Both the position numbers and the translations under genes were made by a program. A DNA stretch of 64,000 nt, taken from contig NZ_JABJQY010000005.1 of NCBI RefSeq assembly GCF_013155375.1, positions 124,001 through 188,000 of the forward strand, given 5' to 3'. The notes below the pieces were generated by a model. The model did not search any database. It saw only the letters and a program-made list of their open reading frames with translations, and was not told the origin of the DNA. How positions within the stretch are numbered: the stretch's first letter is position 1; each line of letters begins with the position of its first letter. The DNA comes from Nocardioides sp. zg-1308 (GTDB taxonomy: Bacteria > Actinomycetota > Actinomycetes > Propionibacteriales > Nocardioidaceae). Below, piece after piece: positions 1 to 7,866 of this stretch.

Positions 1-2
1 GC

Positions 3-68
3 GGCCTCGAGCCCGGCGAGGCGACGGTGACGACGACGGTGACCGTGGTGTGGGAGCTCGCCCACTGA
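3..68 (+). CDS. C-terminal end of a truncated gene, product unknown
   Basis: An open frame enters from the left edge and stops with TGA at 66-68. Only about 21 codons are visible, ending in Val/Thr-rich residues and then VWELAH. Its stop is one base from the stop of the convergent flavoprotein gene, which is the tight packing expected of real genes. Nothing here identifies a family, so I give no function. Confidence 0.4.
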   Translation, partial: GLEPGEATVTTTVTVVWELAH

Positions 69-69
69 C

Positions 70-1383
70 TCAGGCGCGCCCCACCAGGTCGGCGACGAGG
101 GCCGCGCTGAGCCCGGCGAACGGCAGCCCCGAGCCCGTCGTCGCGTGGGCGCCCGCGGCCAGCACGCCTGCGATCGGCGTGCGTGGTCCCAGTCGGGTGC
201 GGGCGGTCCGCGGCCCCTGCCACAGCATGCCGTACGGCGAACCGCCCCAGGCCTCCACGAGCTCGTCCGGGCTGCGGTCGACGCGCGCGACGACCCGCTC
301 GCGGACGTCGAGGCCGTGGCGGGCGAGCCCGGTCAGCACGTCCTCGGTGACCGTGCCGCGGGCCAGCACCGTCCAGGCGGCACCGCCGGCGGGCGCGCGC
401 CCGCCGGTCCGGACCACGAGGAGCGGGTCGCCGTGCAGGACGACCTCGTGGGGCAGGTCGGGCACGTCGCCGTCGAGCCCGACGTGGCTGACCGCGGGAG
501 GCATGGCCGGCGTCGTGCGCCGGACGTAGGGCGCGAGCGCCGGGAGCCGTCGCGGGTCGATCGCGACGACCGCGTGGTCGGCGTCGACCTCCGCCCGGAC
601 CCCGTCCTGCCGGGTCCGCACCGCGGCGACCCGGCCCGCGCGCACGACCAGGTCGGTCGCGTCCGTGCCGGTGAGCACGGTGACGCCGCGGAGCGCGAGC
701 CGGTCGGCCATGGCCGTGCCCAGCGCGGCGAGCCCACCGGGCACGGTCCACGCGCCGAACCGCTGCTCGAGGTAGACGTCGACGCCGGCGAGGACGGGCA
801 CGTCGCGCAGCGCGTGGCCGTCCATCACCAGCCGGTGCCCCGCCACCAACCGCAGCCGCTCGTCGCGGAACGCCCGACGGAGCCTCTTGTGCAGGGACTC
901 GCGGCGGTCGAGCAGGGCGATCAGCTCGCGTGGTGCGACGTCGTCGTCGAAGGGGCGCTCGAACCACTCCTTGCGCAGCAGCTCCCACGTCTCGCCGTAC
1001 GACGCGACGTGGTCGACCCACTGCTGTCCGAGGCCCGGTCCCAGCTGCTCGAACGCCGCGAGCTGCGCCGCGCGCGACCCGCCGGGCAGCCGCACGGACG
1101 ACCCGTCGGCGAACCGGTGCTCGCGCACCGGGTCGAGCGGCTGGAGGTCGACCTCGCGCTCGAGCGGACGCCCGGACTTGCGGAAGAGGTCGCGAACGAC
1201 GGCCGGGAGCAGCGTGCTGCTCGGTCCGGCGTCCCACGCGAAGCCGTCGACCTCGAGGGTCGTCAGGGCGCCACCGAGCCGGGCCGAGCGCTCGAGGAGG
1301 GTGACCTCGTGGCCGAGCTTGGCGAGCCGGGCCGCGGCGGCCATGCCGCCGAAGCCGCCACCGATCACCACGACACGAGCCAC
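70..1383 (-). CDS. NAD(P)/FAD-dependent oxidoreductase, phytoene desaturase (CrtI)-like
   Basis: A 437-residue flavoprotein of the amine-oxidase/phytoene desaturase superfamily. The N-terminus has the dinucleotide-binding motif GGGFGGM near residues 8-14 and a glutamate (LLERS) that would bind the ADP ribose of FAD. The C-terminus has the FAD-closing segment GVLAAGAHATTGSGLPFAG typical of CrtI-like enzymes. It is shorter than classical CrtI (about 490-500 residues), and no other carotenoid gene is nearby, so the substrate is not established. The GTG start at 1383 sits six bases after a TAGGGT -10 element (1390-1395, minus strand), which suggests a leaderless transcript. Confidence 0.8.
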   Translation of the reverse strand: MARVVVIGGGFGGMAAAARLAKLGHEVTLLERSARLGGALTTLEVDGFAWDAGPSSTLLPAVVRDLFRKSGRPLEREVDLQPLDPVREHRFADGSSVRLPGGSRAAQLAAFEQLGPGLGQQWVDHVASYGETWELLRKEWFERPFDDDVAPRELIALLDRRESLHKRLRRAFRDERLRLVAGHRLVMDGHALRDVPVLAGVDVYLEQRFGAWTVPGGLAALGTAMADRLALRGVTVLTGTDATDLVVRAGRVAAVRTRQDGVRAEVDADHAVVAIDPRRLPALAPYVRRTTPAMPPAVSHVGLDGDVPDLPHEVVLHGDPLLVVRTGGRAPAGGAAWTVLARGTVTEDVLTGLARHGLDVRERVVARVDRSPDELVEAWGGSPYGMLWQGPRTARTRLGPRTPIAGVLAAGAHATTGSGLPFAGLSAALVADLVGRA

Positions 1384-1389
1384 GGGGGA

Positions 1390-1395
1390 ACCCTA
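1390..1395 (-). promoter_or_regulatory. -10 element of a leaderless promoter (CrtI-like gene)
   Basis: TAGGGT on the minus strand lies six bases from the GTG start at 1383. That spacing puts the transcription start on the start codon. No convincing -35 is seen. Confidence 0.5.
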
Positions 1396-1409
1396 GGACC
1401 CGGTCGCGG

Positions 1410-2000
1410 TCAGGCGGTGGGGTGCACCGGGTCCTTCCTCTTCCACCGGCGCCAACCCCGTCGGACCAGTCGGGTGAGGACGACCAGCAGGACCAGCCCG
1501 ACGAGCAGCAGCACCCCGGCGATGGCCGCGGCCGCCTGCGGGTGCTCGAGGGAGAACCACACGACGCCGAGCACGGCGGCGTCCTCGGTGAGGCTGGCGA
1601 CGACGTTGGTCACCGGCTCGGGGGAGGAGTTGATCGCGAGCCGGCCGCCGGCCTTGGCGAGGTGGCTGAGCAGCGCGGTGCCGCCGCCGACGACGCCGAG
1701 CACGGCCTGGTCGAGCGAGGACGCGTCACCGGCGAGCAGGATGCCGATCACGGCACCGGCGGTGGGTCGGATCGCGGTGGAGAACGCGTCCCACGTCGAG
1801 TCGATGTAGGGGATCTTGTCCGCGACGAACTCCATCGTGAAGAGGAATCCGGCCACGGCGAGGACGTCCCACCGGCCCAGCACGTCGGGGATGTCTGCGA
1901 CGGTGCCGAAGCGGTCGGCGAGGCCCAGCACCAGGACGACGAGGTAGGCGTTGATGCCGCTCGCCCACCCGCTGGAGAAGGTCAGTGCGAGGGCGTCCAC
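1410..2000 (-). CDS. DUF4126 domain membrane protein
   Basis: A 196-residue integral membrane protein matching the DUF4126 family. It has the N-terminal SGWASGINAYLVVLVLGLAD segment, the conserved stretch around FVADKIPYIDSTWD, and four to five hydrophobic helices, the last near residues 160-178 and followed by a basic tail (RRGWRRWKRKD). The family's function is unknown. The GTG start is six bases from a CAGGAT -10 (2007-2012, minus strand), so it is probably read from its own leaderless promoter and not with the upstream YbaK-like gene. Confidence 0.8.
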   Translation of the reverse strand: MDALALTFSSGWASGINAYLVVLVLGLADRFGTVADIPDVLGRWDVLAVAGFLFTMEFVADKIPYIDSTWDAFSTAIRPTAGAVIGILLAGDASSLDQAVLGVVGGGTALLSHLAKAGGRLAINSSPEPVTNVVASLTEDAAVLGVVWFSLEHPQAAAAIAGVLLLVGLVLLVVLTRLVRRGWRRWKRKDPVHPTA

Positions 2001-2028
2001 GCGTCGATCCTGCCAGCCTCGTCCGACG

Positions 2029-2532
2029 TCACGGCTCGTCGACCTCGGACTGCACCTCGGGCTCCACCTCGACCTCGACGGCGCCCGTCATCGCGACCAG
2101 CTCGTCGTAGGTCGAGGAGAACACGGCCGCCGGGTGCCCGGCCGCCGCCCACACCACGTCGTGCTGTCGCAGCCACGGGTCGATCCACGTGCGGATCGGG
2201 GCGGGGTGGTCGATGGGGGAGACGCCGCCGATCACCTGGCCGGTGTGGCGGCGCACGAAGTCGGGGTCGGCCCTCCTGAGGCGACCCACGCCGATGCGCG
2301 CCGCGACCGCCCCGGTGTCCACGCGGTGGGCGCCCGAGGTGAGGATCAGCACCGGCTCGCCGTCGGCGTCGAAGAGGAGGCTGTTGGCGATGGCGCCGAC
2401 CTCGCAGCCGAGGGCCGCCGCGGCGAGTGCCGCGGTGTGGGCGCTGTCGGGCAGGATGACCACGTCACCGGTGCCGCCGCGCCGGGAGAGCTCGCCTCGG
2501 AATGAGGCGACGGATGCGTGCTCGATCGACAT
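2029..2532 (-). CDS. YbaK/EbsC-type aminoacyl-tRNA editing domain protein
   Basis: A 167-residue protein with the YbaK/prolyl-tRNA deacylase fold, the family that hydrolyses mischarged aminoacyl-tRNAs in trans. The core covers about residues 20-145 and includes the family-like segment VLILTSGAHRVDT and the C-terminal GGVSPIDHP. Where proven deacylases have a lysine (FKTLL in the second YbaK protein of this window at 45378-45872) this one reads ANSLLF, so its activity is uncertain. The C-terminus is an acidic Glu/Val tail. The ATG at 2532 is six bases from a TAGGCT -10 at 2539-2544 (minus strand). Confidence 0.8.
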   Translation of the reverse strand: MSIEHASVASFRGELSRRGGTGDVVILPDSAHTAALAAAALGCEVGAIANSLLFDADGEPVLILTSGAHRVDTGAVAARIGVGRLRRADPDFVRRHTGQVIGGVSPIDHPAPIRTWIDPWLRQHDVVWAAAGHPAAVFSSTYDELVAMTGAVEVEVEPEVQSEVDEP

Positions 2533-2576
2533 GATGCGAGCCTAGCGACGACGACGACTGCCCAGGGGGACATCAG

Positions 2577-3044
2577 ATGGCGCGCGACCTGCCCGGACCT
2601 GTGCTCAACAGCGTGCGAGCGCTGGGCCTGATCGTGGCCACCTCCGGCGTGATCACCCTGCTGATCTGGTGGATGCGCGACGAGGTGGTCCTCGGCTGGG
2701 CGGAGGGCAACCCGTCGGCCCAGGACATCCTCGCCCAGGGTGGGATCGAGCAGCTGCGCGAGAGCCCGATCGTGCCCGGCTTCGTCGCGCTGTCGGTGGT
2801 GGCGTTCGTCGGCTTCGCCCTGCTCGCGCTGGTCCTCGGCTCGTTCTTCCTCGGCGGGCACGCCTGGACCCGGCCGGTCCTCGCCGCCACCGCCGGCGTC
2901 GGCGTCCTCGTCGGCGCCGTCTGCCTCGACGCGCACCTGCCGGTGATCTTCGTGGTGCTCTCCGCGCTGGTCATCGTCGAGGGCCTCGCCCTGGTCTTCT
3001 TCCTCTGGCAGCGCGAGACCACGTCCCACCTGCGCGACGACTGA
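2577..3044 (+). CDS. Small integral membrane protein, unknown function
   Basis: A 155-residue protein with about four transmembrane helices (roughly residues 12-32, 66-88, 92-112 and 116-140), separated by a hydrophilic loop (about 33-62) and ending in a polar tail. I do not recognise a family. The ATG is preceded at six bases by AGGGGGA, a good ribosome-binding site. It is divergent from the YbaK-like gene and is followed by a hairpin before the SOS promoter, so it is probably a single transcription unit. Confidence 0.75.
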   Translation: MARDLPGPVLNSVRALGLIVATSGVITLLIWWMRDEVVLGWAEGNPSAQDILAQGGIEQLRESPIVPGFVALSVVAFVGFALLALVLGSFFLGGHAWTRPVLAATAGVGVLVGAVCLDAHLPVIFVVLSALVIVEGLALVFFLWQRETTSHLRDD

Positions 3045-3073
3045 CCGATCGGCGCCGCGTCCGCCGGATCGGT
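3044..3073 (+). terminator. Possible terminator hairpin
   Basis: An inverted repeat with arms ACCGATC/GATCGGT and an inner GGCG/CGCC closes around a seven-base loop directly after the stop of the membrane protein. There is no T-tract, so it could be a Rho-assisted or weak terminator insulating the SOS promoter downstream. Confidence 0.35.
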
Positions 3074-3082
3074 GGACGGGCC

Positions 3083-3110
3083 TTGACGCGTTGTCGGTGG
3101 GGGGTAGTAC
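3083..3110 (+). promoter_or_regulatory. Promoter of the dnaE2 operon
   Basis: TTGACG (3083-3088) and TAGTAC (3105-3110) are spaced by 16 bases and resemble sigma-70-type -35 and -10 elements. The predicted start falls near 3117, just before the LexA box, which is a position where bound LexA would block transcription. Confidence 0.5.
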
Positions 3111-3122
3111 CGTTCTGGTTGT

Positions 3123-3138
3123 TCGAACACGTGTTCGA
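3123..3138 (+). promoter_or_regulatory. LexA-binding site (SOS box), perfect consensus
   Basis: The palindrome TCGAACACGTGTTCGA matches the actinobacterial SOS consensus TCGAAC-N4-GTTCGA at every fixed position. It lies immediately downstream of the predicted promoter and 82 bases before the DUF6504 start. This places DUF6504, the HEPN protein and DnaE2 in the SOS regulon by inference. Confidence 0.9.
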
Positions 3139-3219
3139 TGCGACCCGGGTGGCGGTGACCTCGACCCCCACCTCCGCCCGGGTCAACCCCGGGGTCGACG
3201 GATGTGTCGAGGAGGCGCG

Positions 3220-3534
3220 ATGAGGCAGTACGACGACCCCGTCGAGGTGCGACGAGGCGAGGCGGAGGACCCCGACCAGTTCCTGTGGCGCGGGCGGTTG
3301 TGGAAGGTGCGGGCGATCGTCGCCCACTGGGTGGAGACCGGCCCGTGGTGGCAGGGGCGGGCCGACGACGGTGCGGTGGCCGACCCGGTGGCCGACCCGG
3401 TGGCCGACCTGGTGGCCGAGCGCGAGCTCTGGCGGGTGGAGGCCGGCCGCGGCGAGCAGGAGACCTACGGCGTCTTCGACCTGTCCTTCGACTGGACCGA
3501 CGGGCGCTGGCAGCTCGTCGGCTGCCTGGACTGA
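3220..3534 (+). CDS. DUF6504 family protein
   Basis: A 104-residue protein resembling DUF6504, a small actinobacterial family often encoded next to translesion polymerases. Aromatic-rich segments at both ends (FLWRGRLWKVRAIVAHW, and near the C-terminus DLSFDWTDGRWQLVG) flank an internal VADP repeat. I chose ATG 3220 because GAGGAGG lies about five bases upstream; longer in-frame starts would begin inside the promoter. It is the first gene of the SOS-controlled unit and is followed after 13 bases by the HEPN gene. Its function is unknown; a role with DnaE2 is inferred from position. Confidence 0.75.
   Translation: MRQYDDPVEVRRGEAEDPDQFLWRGRLWKVRAIVAHWVETGPWWQGRADDGAVADPVADPVADLVAERELWRVEAGRGEQETYGVFDLSFDWTDGRWQLVGCLD
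3376..3417 (+). repeat. In-frame 12-bp tandem repeat inside DUF6504
   Basis: Three copies of a 12-bp unit (GTGGCCGACCCG, the third with one change) plus a half copy encode VADP-VADP-VADL-VAE. As the unit is a multiple of three, gain or loss of copies would change length without a frameshift. Confidence 0.85.
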
Positions 3535-3547
3535 GGGGAGCGACGTG

Positions 3548-3949
3548 ATGACTCCCCACCTGCTCCCGGCCACCGCCCACCACTACCTGCAGCGGTCGGC
3601 GACCTCGCTGCACGACGCGATCACCGCACGCGACGTGCCCACCCGCTACGCCTGCGCCCACGTCGCGGCGCTGTGCGCCGCGGCGGCGCTGCTCGCGGCG
3701 CGTGCCCGGCCGGCACCGCGCGGTCGGCGGCAGAAGAACGCGTGGGTGCTGCTGGCCGAGGTCGCTCCTGAGCTGTCCGAGTGGGCGAGCTTCTTCGCCG
3801 CCGGCGCCGCCAAGCGGGCCGCCGCCGAGGCCGGGTCCACGCGCGCCGTCACCGAGCGCGAGGCCGACGACCTGGTCCGCGACTCCGACCGGTTCCTGGC
3901 GGTGGTCGAGCAGGCGCTGGGCCTGGTGCCGCACGCCAGTGTCGCCTGA
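3548..3949 (+). CDS. SAV_6107-type HEPN domain protein
   Basis: A 133-residue, Ala-rich, largely helical protein resembling the SAV_6107 HEPN family, usually encoded beside DnaE2 in actinobacteria. The helix at about residues 33-50 begins with R33-YACA-H38, which fits the R-x4-H pattern of RNase-active HEPN proteins, though in this subfamily it may be structural. Basic residues follow (RGRRQKN). The gene overlaps the dnaE2 start by 11 bases, so the two are translationally coupled. GTG 3545 is an alternative start. Its biochemical role is unknown. Confidence 0.7.
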   Translation: MTPHLLPATAHHYLQRSATSLHDAITARDVPTRYACAHVAALCAAAALLAARARPAPRGRRQKNAWVLLAEVAPELSEWASFFAAGAAKRAAAEAGSTRAVTEREADDLVRDSDRFLAVVEQALGLVPHASVA

Positions 3950-6900
3950 CCCGTTCGTCCACCTCCACGTCGCTTCCGGCTACTCCCTCCAGTACGGCGC
4001 CTCGCACCCGCACGTCCTGGTGGAGCGGGCCGCGGAGCAGGAGATGGACACGCTCGCGCTCACCGACCGCGACGGCACCTACGGCGCGGTGAAGTTCGTC
4101 CGCGCCGCCGAGTCGGCCGGCATCCGCCCGGTGCTGGGTGTCGACCTCGCGGTCGCGCCGACCCGCCCCGGTCCCGCAGGCGCGGGTCGACCGGCCCCGC
4201 GGCGTACGCCCGTGCGTGGCGGCGCGCTGCGCGACCCCTCCTCCCAGCAGGGTGGCAGCGCCCGGGTGACGTTCCTCGCCAGCGGGCGGGCCGGCTGGTC
4301 CGCGCTCTGCCGGATGGTCTCCGCGGTGCACCTGTCGGGGGAGCGCGGCCGTCCGGTCGCCACCCTCGACGTGCTGGCTCCCCACCTCGCCGGCGGTGAC
4401 GTGCTCGTCCTGCTGGGTCCGTCCTCGGAGCTGGGAGTCGCCGCGACCCGGCGCCGTGACGACCTCGGGCTCGCCGCGCTCGCTCCCTGGCTCGAGGTCG
4501 TCGCCCGGGAGAACCTCGTCGTCGAGCTCGTCTCCCACCGGCTCGGTGGCCGGCAGGGAGCGTGGGGACCGGGCTCGTCCCCCCACGCGGCCCGGATGGC
4601 CGGCATCGCCCGCACCGCCGGCCTCACCACGGTGCTGACCAACGCCGTGCGCTACGCCGACCGGCTCGACGCCCCGACCGTCGACGTCCTCGACGCCGCC
4701 CGCCGGCTCGTCCCCCTCGGCTCGGCCAGCCTGCGCGACATCGGCCCCGACGCCGGCCGGGGCAACGCCGAGGGCTTCCTCAAGTCCGGCAAGCAGATGC
4801 ACGAGGTCGCCGAGGAGGTGTGCCGGCTCGCCGGGCTCGGGCACGACAGTGACGGGGAGGCCCGGCGGCTGCTCGCGCGGACCCGAGCGGTCGCCGACAG
4901 GTGCGCGCTCGACCCGCGCACCGACCTCGGCCTGGGTGAGGTGCACTTCCCCGAGCTCGCGCTGTCCGACACGACGGCACCGTCCGCCGACGTCGCGCTC
5001 CGCCAGCGCTGCGAGTCGGCGGTCGGCGCGCGCTACGGCGACGCGCCGAGGATGCGGATCTGGACGAGGCTCGACCAGGAGCTCGAGACCATCCGCACGC
5101 TGGGCTACGCCTCCTACTTCCTCACCGTCGCCGACGTCACCGACCTGATCGGCGAGATGGGTGTGCGGCGGGCGGCGCGCGGCTCGGGTGCCGGGAGCCT
5201 CGTCAACTACCTGCTCGGCATCTCCGGCGTCGACCCGATCCGCCACGGCCTGCTGATGGAGAGGTTCCTGTCGCCGCTGCGCGCCTCGCTGCCCGACATC
5301 GACATCGACGTGGAGTCCGCCCGGCGCGAGGAGGTCTACCGCGCGATCCTCGACCGGTTCGGTGGCGAGCGGTGCGTGTGCGTGTCGATGATGGACACCT
5401 ACCGCGTCCGCCACGCCGTCCGCGACGTCGGCGCCGCGCTCGGGATGCCGCCGGGCGAGATCGACGCCATCGCCAAGGCGTTCCCCCACATCCGCGCCCG
5501 CGACGCCCGGATGGCGCTGCGCGACCTCCCCGAGCTGCGGGTCAGCGGCCTCGCCGACGGCGGCCTCGACCGCTTCTTCGGCCTCGTCGAGCGCCTCGAC
5601 GGCCTGCCGCGGCACATCGCGGTCCACCCCTGCGGCGTGCTGCTGTCCGACGCGACGCTGCTCGACCGCACGCCGGTCGAGGCGTCCTGGGCCGGCTTCC
5701 CGATGAGCCAGTTCGACAAGGACGACGTCGAGGAGCTCGGCCTGCTCAAGCTCGACGTCCTCGGCATCCGGATGCAGTCGGCGATGGCGCACGCGGTCGC
5801 GGAGGTGGAGCGGGTCGACGGCGTCCGCATCGACCTCGACGACGAGGTGGTGGTGCCCTTCGACGACTCGTCGACCTTCGACATGATCAGCACGGCGCGG
5901 ACCCTCGGCGTCTTCCAGATCGAGTCGCCCGGCCAGCGCGAGCTCGTCGGCAAGTCCGGCATCGAGAGCTTCGACGACATCATCACCGACATCTCGCTGT
6001 TCCGTCCGGGGCCGGTCAAGAGCGACATGATCACCCCCTACCTCGAGGTCAAGCAGGGGTGGCGGACCGCCCACTACCTCCACGACGACCTGCGGCCCAT
6101 CCTCGGTCCGACCCGTGGCGTGGTGGTGTTCCACGAGCAGGTCATCGAGATCATCGCCCGGTTCGGCGGCGTCTCCTTCGCCGAGGCCGACGAGAAGCGC
6201 CGTGCGCTCGGCGATCCCGACGGGATGGCCGCGACCAGGGCATGGTTCGGTCCCCGTGCGCTGGCCCGGGGCTACGACGTGTCGCTGGTCGAGGAGATCT
6301 GGAAGGTGCTGAAGGCCTTCGCGTCGTTCGGGTTCTGCAAGGCCCACGCCGCCGCCTTCGCGCTCCCGACCTACCAGTCGGCGTGGCTCAAGGCCCACTG
6401 GCCGGCCCACTTCCTGGCCGGTGTGCTGACCCACGACCCCGGCATGTATCCCAAGCGGCTCATCCTCGACGACGCCCGCCAGTTCGGTGTCGGCGTCCGT
6501 GGCCTCGACGTCAACTCGAGCGCGTCCACCTACGTCGTCGAGCGTGACGAGGACGAGGGCCACGAGGACCAGGGCGACGAGGACGAGGTCGGGGCCAACG
6601 CCAGCGCCGGCGCGACCGCCGGGGGCGGGCACGCGATCCGGCTCTCCCTCACCGACGTCAAGGGCATCAGCGAGTCGGAGGTCGCCCGCATCGTGGAGGC
6701 CCGCGACGGCGCCCCCTACGTCTCCCTGTCCGACTTCTTCCACCGCGCACGGGTGTCCCGGCCGATCCTCGAGCGGCTGGTGCTGGCGGGCGGGTTCGAC
6801 GGGGTCTACGGCATCGGGTCGGGGGAGCAGGCCGTCACCCGGCGCGGCCGGGTGACCCGGCGCGACCTGCTGCTCCAGGTCGCCGAGCTCGACCTCCACG

Positions 6901-7829
6901 CCCGCTCGATCGACCGCGCCTCGCGGGCCCGCGGTCGCGCACCGGCCACCCGTCGTACGCCCCTCCCGGCCACCACCGCGGCGGTGGACGCGGCAGCGCG
7001 CAACAGCTCCGACCCCGCCGTTCGGGCGGCGTCGGGGCCCGTCGAGCGGCACGCCCTCGCCGACGGCGGGGTCTGGGCCCGCGCGGCGGCCCAGTCGCGG
7101 GCTGCCCGGCCGGTGGTCGCGGCGGACTCGGTGCAGCTCACGCTCCGGCTGGGCGACGAGCCGGGCGAGCCGGGGGAGCAGCCGACGGGGCTGCCCGAGA
7201 TGACGACCGTGGAGCGGATGCGGGCCGAGCTGGAGATCCTCGGCCTCGACGTCAGCCAGCACGCCGTCGCCGCCTACGACCCGTTCCTCGACGCGCTCGG
7301 GGTGACCCGCAGCCGCGACCTGCTGCGCCGCCGCAGCCGTGCCGAGCTGCTGGTGGCGGGGGTGAAGGTCGCCACCCAGACCCCGCCGATCAGGTCCGGT
7401 CGCCGGGTGGTGTTCCTGACCCTCGACGACGGCACCGGACCGGTCGACGCCACCTTCTTCGAGGACGCGCAGGGCCCCTACGCCACCACCGTGTTCTCGT
7501 CCTGGCTGCTGCTGGTGCGCGGTGAGCTGCGGCGCACGGGACGCCGCGGTGTCTCGGTGCGCGCCACCGGCGCGTGGGAGCTGCCGGTCCTGCACGCGCT
7601 GTGGCAGCGCGGTCGCACCGACGAGGAGGGCGTCGGGCTGGTGCGCGCCGAGCTGGCCCGCGTCCCCGAGGCGCTGGCGCAGGACGACCACGAGCCGGCC
7701 CGGCGCCGGGTCCTCGTGCACACCAGCGGCTTCCAGCTCTCGCCCTACGCCGACGTCAGGCCCGCCGGCGACGACGCCCGCGACGTCGCGCGCAAGCTGT
7801 GGCACCGCAGCCCGGGGAGCCCGGGATGA
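3939..7829 (+). CDS. dnaE2: Error-prone DNA polymerase DnaE2
   Basis: A C-family polymerase alpha subunit of the DnaE2 type, used for damage-induced translesion synthesis. The N-terminal PHP domain starts FVHLHVASGYS. The catalytic aspartates are D453 and D455 in PDIDID and D606 in LLKLDVLG, with helix-hairpin-helix and OB-fold regions near the C-terminus. It has 1296 residues against about 1050-1150 for most DnaE2. The excess lies in three low-complexity inserts, near 75-107 (Pro/Arg/Gly), 868-898 (Asp/Glu then Ala/Gly) and 993-1067 (Ala/Arg). The GTG start is inside the end of the HEPN gene. No imuA' or imuB is adjacent. Regulation by the LexA box at 3123 is expected. Confidence 0.92.
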   Translation: MSPDPFVHLHVASGYSLQYGASHPHVLVERAAEQEMDTLALTDRDGTYGAVKFVRAAESAGIRPVLGVDLAVAPTRPGPAGAGRPAPRRTPVRGGALRDPSSQQGGSARVTFLASGRAGWSALCRMVSAVHLSGERGRPVATLDVLAPHLAGGDVLVLLGPSSELGVAATRRRDDLGLAALAPWLEVVARENLVVELVSHRLGGRQGAWGPGSSPHAARMAGIARTAGLTTVLTNAVRYADRLDAPTVDVLDAARRLVPLGSASLRDIGPDAGRGNAEGFLKSGKQMHEVAEEVCRLAGLGHDSDGEARRLLARTRAVADRCALDPRTDLGLGEVHFPELALSDTTAPSADVALRQRCESAVGARYGDAPRMRIWTRLDQELETIRTLGYASYFLTVADVTDLIGEMGVRRAARGSGAGSLVNYLLGISGVDPIRHGLLMERFLSPLRASLPDIDIDVESARREEVYRAILDRFGGERCVCVSMMDTYRVRHAVRDVGAALGMPPGEIDAIAKAFPHIRARDARMALRDLPELRVSGLADGGLDRFFGLVERLDGLPRHIAVHPCGVLLSDATLLDRTPVEASWAGFPMSQFDKDDVEELGLLKLDVLGIRMQSAMAHAVAEVERVDGVRIDLDDEVVVPFDDSSTFDMISTARTLGVFQIESPGQRELVGKSGIESFDDIITDISLFRPGPVKSDMITPYLEVKQGWRTAHYLHDDLRPILGPTRGVVVFHEQVIEIIARFGGVSFAEADEKRRALGDPDGMAATRAWFGPRALARGYDVSLVEEIWKVLKAFASFGFCKAHAAAFALPTYQSAWLKAHWPAHFLAGVLTHDPGMYPKRLILDDARQFGVGVRGLDVNSSASTYVVERDEDEGHEDQGDEDEVGANASAGATAGGGHAIRLSLTDVKGISESEVARIVEARDGAPYVSLSDFFHRARVSRPILERLVLAGGFDGVYGIGSGEQAVTRRGRVTRRDLLLQVAELDLHARSIDRASRARGRAPATRRTPLPATTAAVDAAARNSSDPAVRAASGPVERHALADGGVWARAAAQSRAARPVVAADSVQLTLRLGDEPGEPGEQPTGLPEMTTVERMRAELEILGLDVSQHAVAAYDPFLDALGVTRSRDLLRRRSRAELLVAGVKVATQTPPIRSGRRVVFLTLDDGTGPVDATFFEDAQGPYATTVFSSWLLLVRGELRRTGRRGVSVRATGAWELPVLHALWQRGRTDEEGVGLVRAELARVPEALAQDDHEPARRRVLVHTSGFQLSPYADVRPAGDDARDVARKLWHRSPGSPG

Positions 7830-7853
7830 GCGGCCCCCCCACGGCTGCACCAC

Positions 7854-7859
7854 TAGGGT
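7854..7859 (+). promoter_or_regulatory. -10 element of a leaderless promoter (methyltransferase)
   Basis: TAGGGT lies seven bases before the ATG at 7867. This spacing suggests the transcript starts on the start codon and that the methyltransferase has its own promoter apart from dnaE2. Confidence 0.5.
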
Positions 7860-7866
7860 TGCCCGC

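Noticed and set aside
3091..3219. N-terminal extension of DUF6504
   Set aside because: It would start inside the promoter and include the SOS box as coding sequence; ATG 3220 has a GAGGAGG site.
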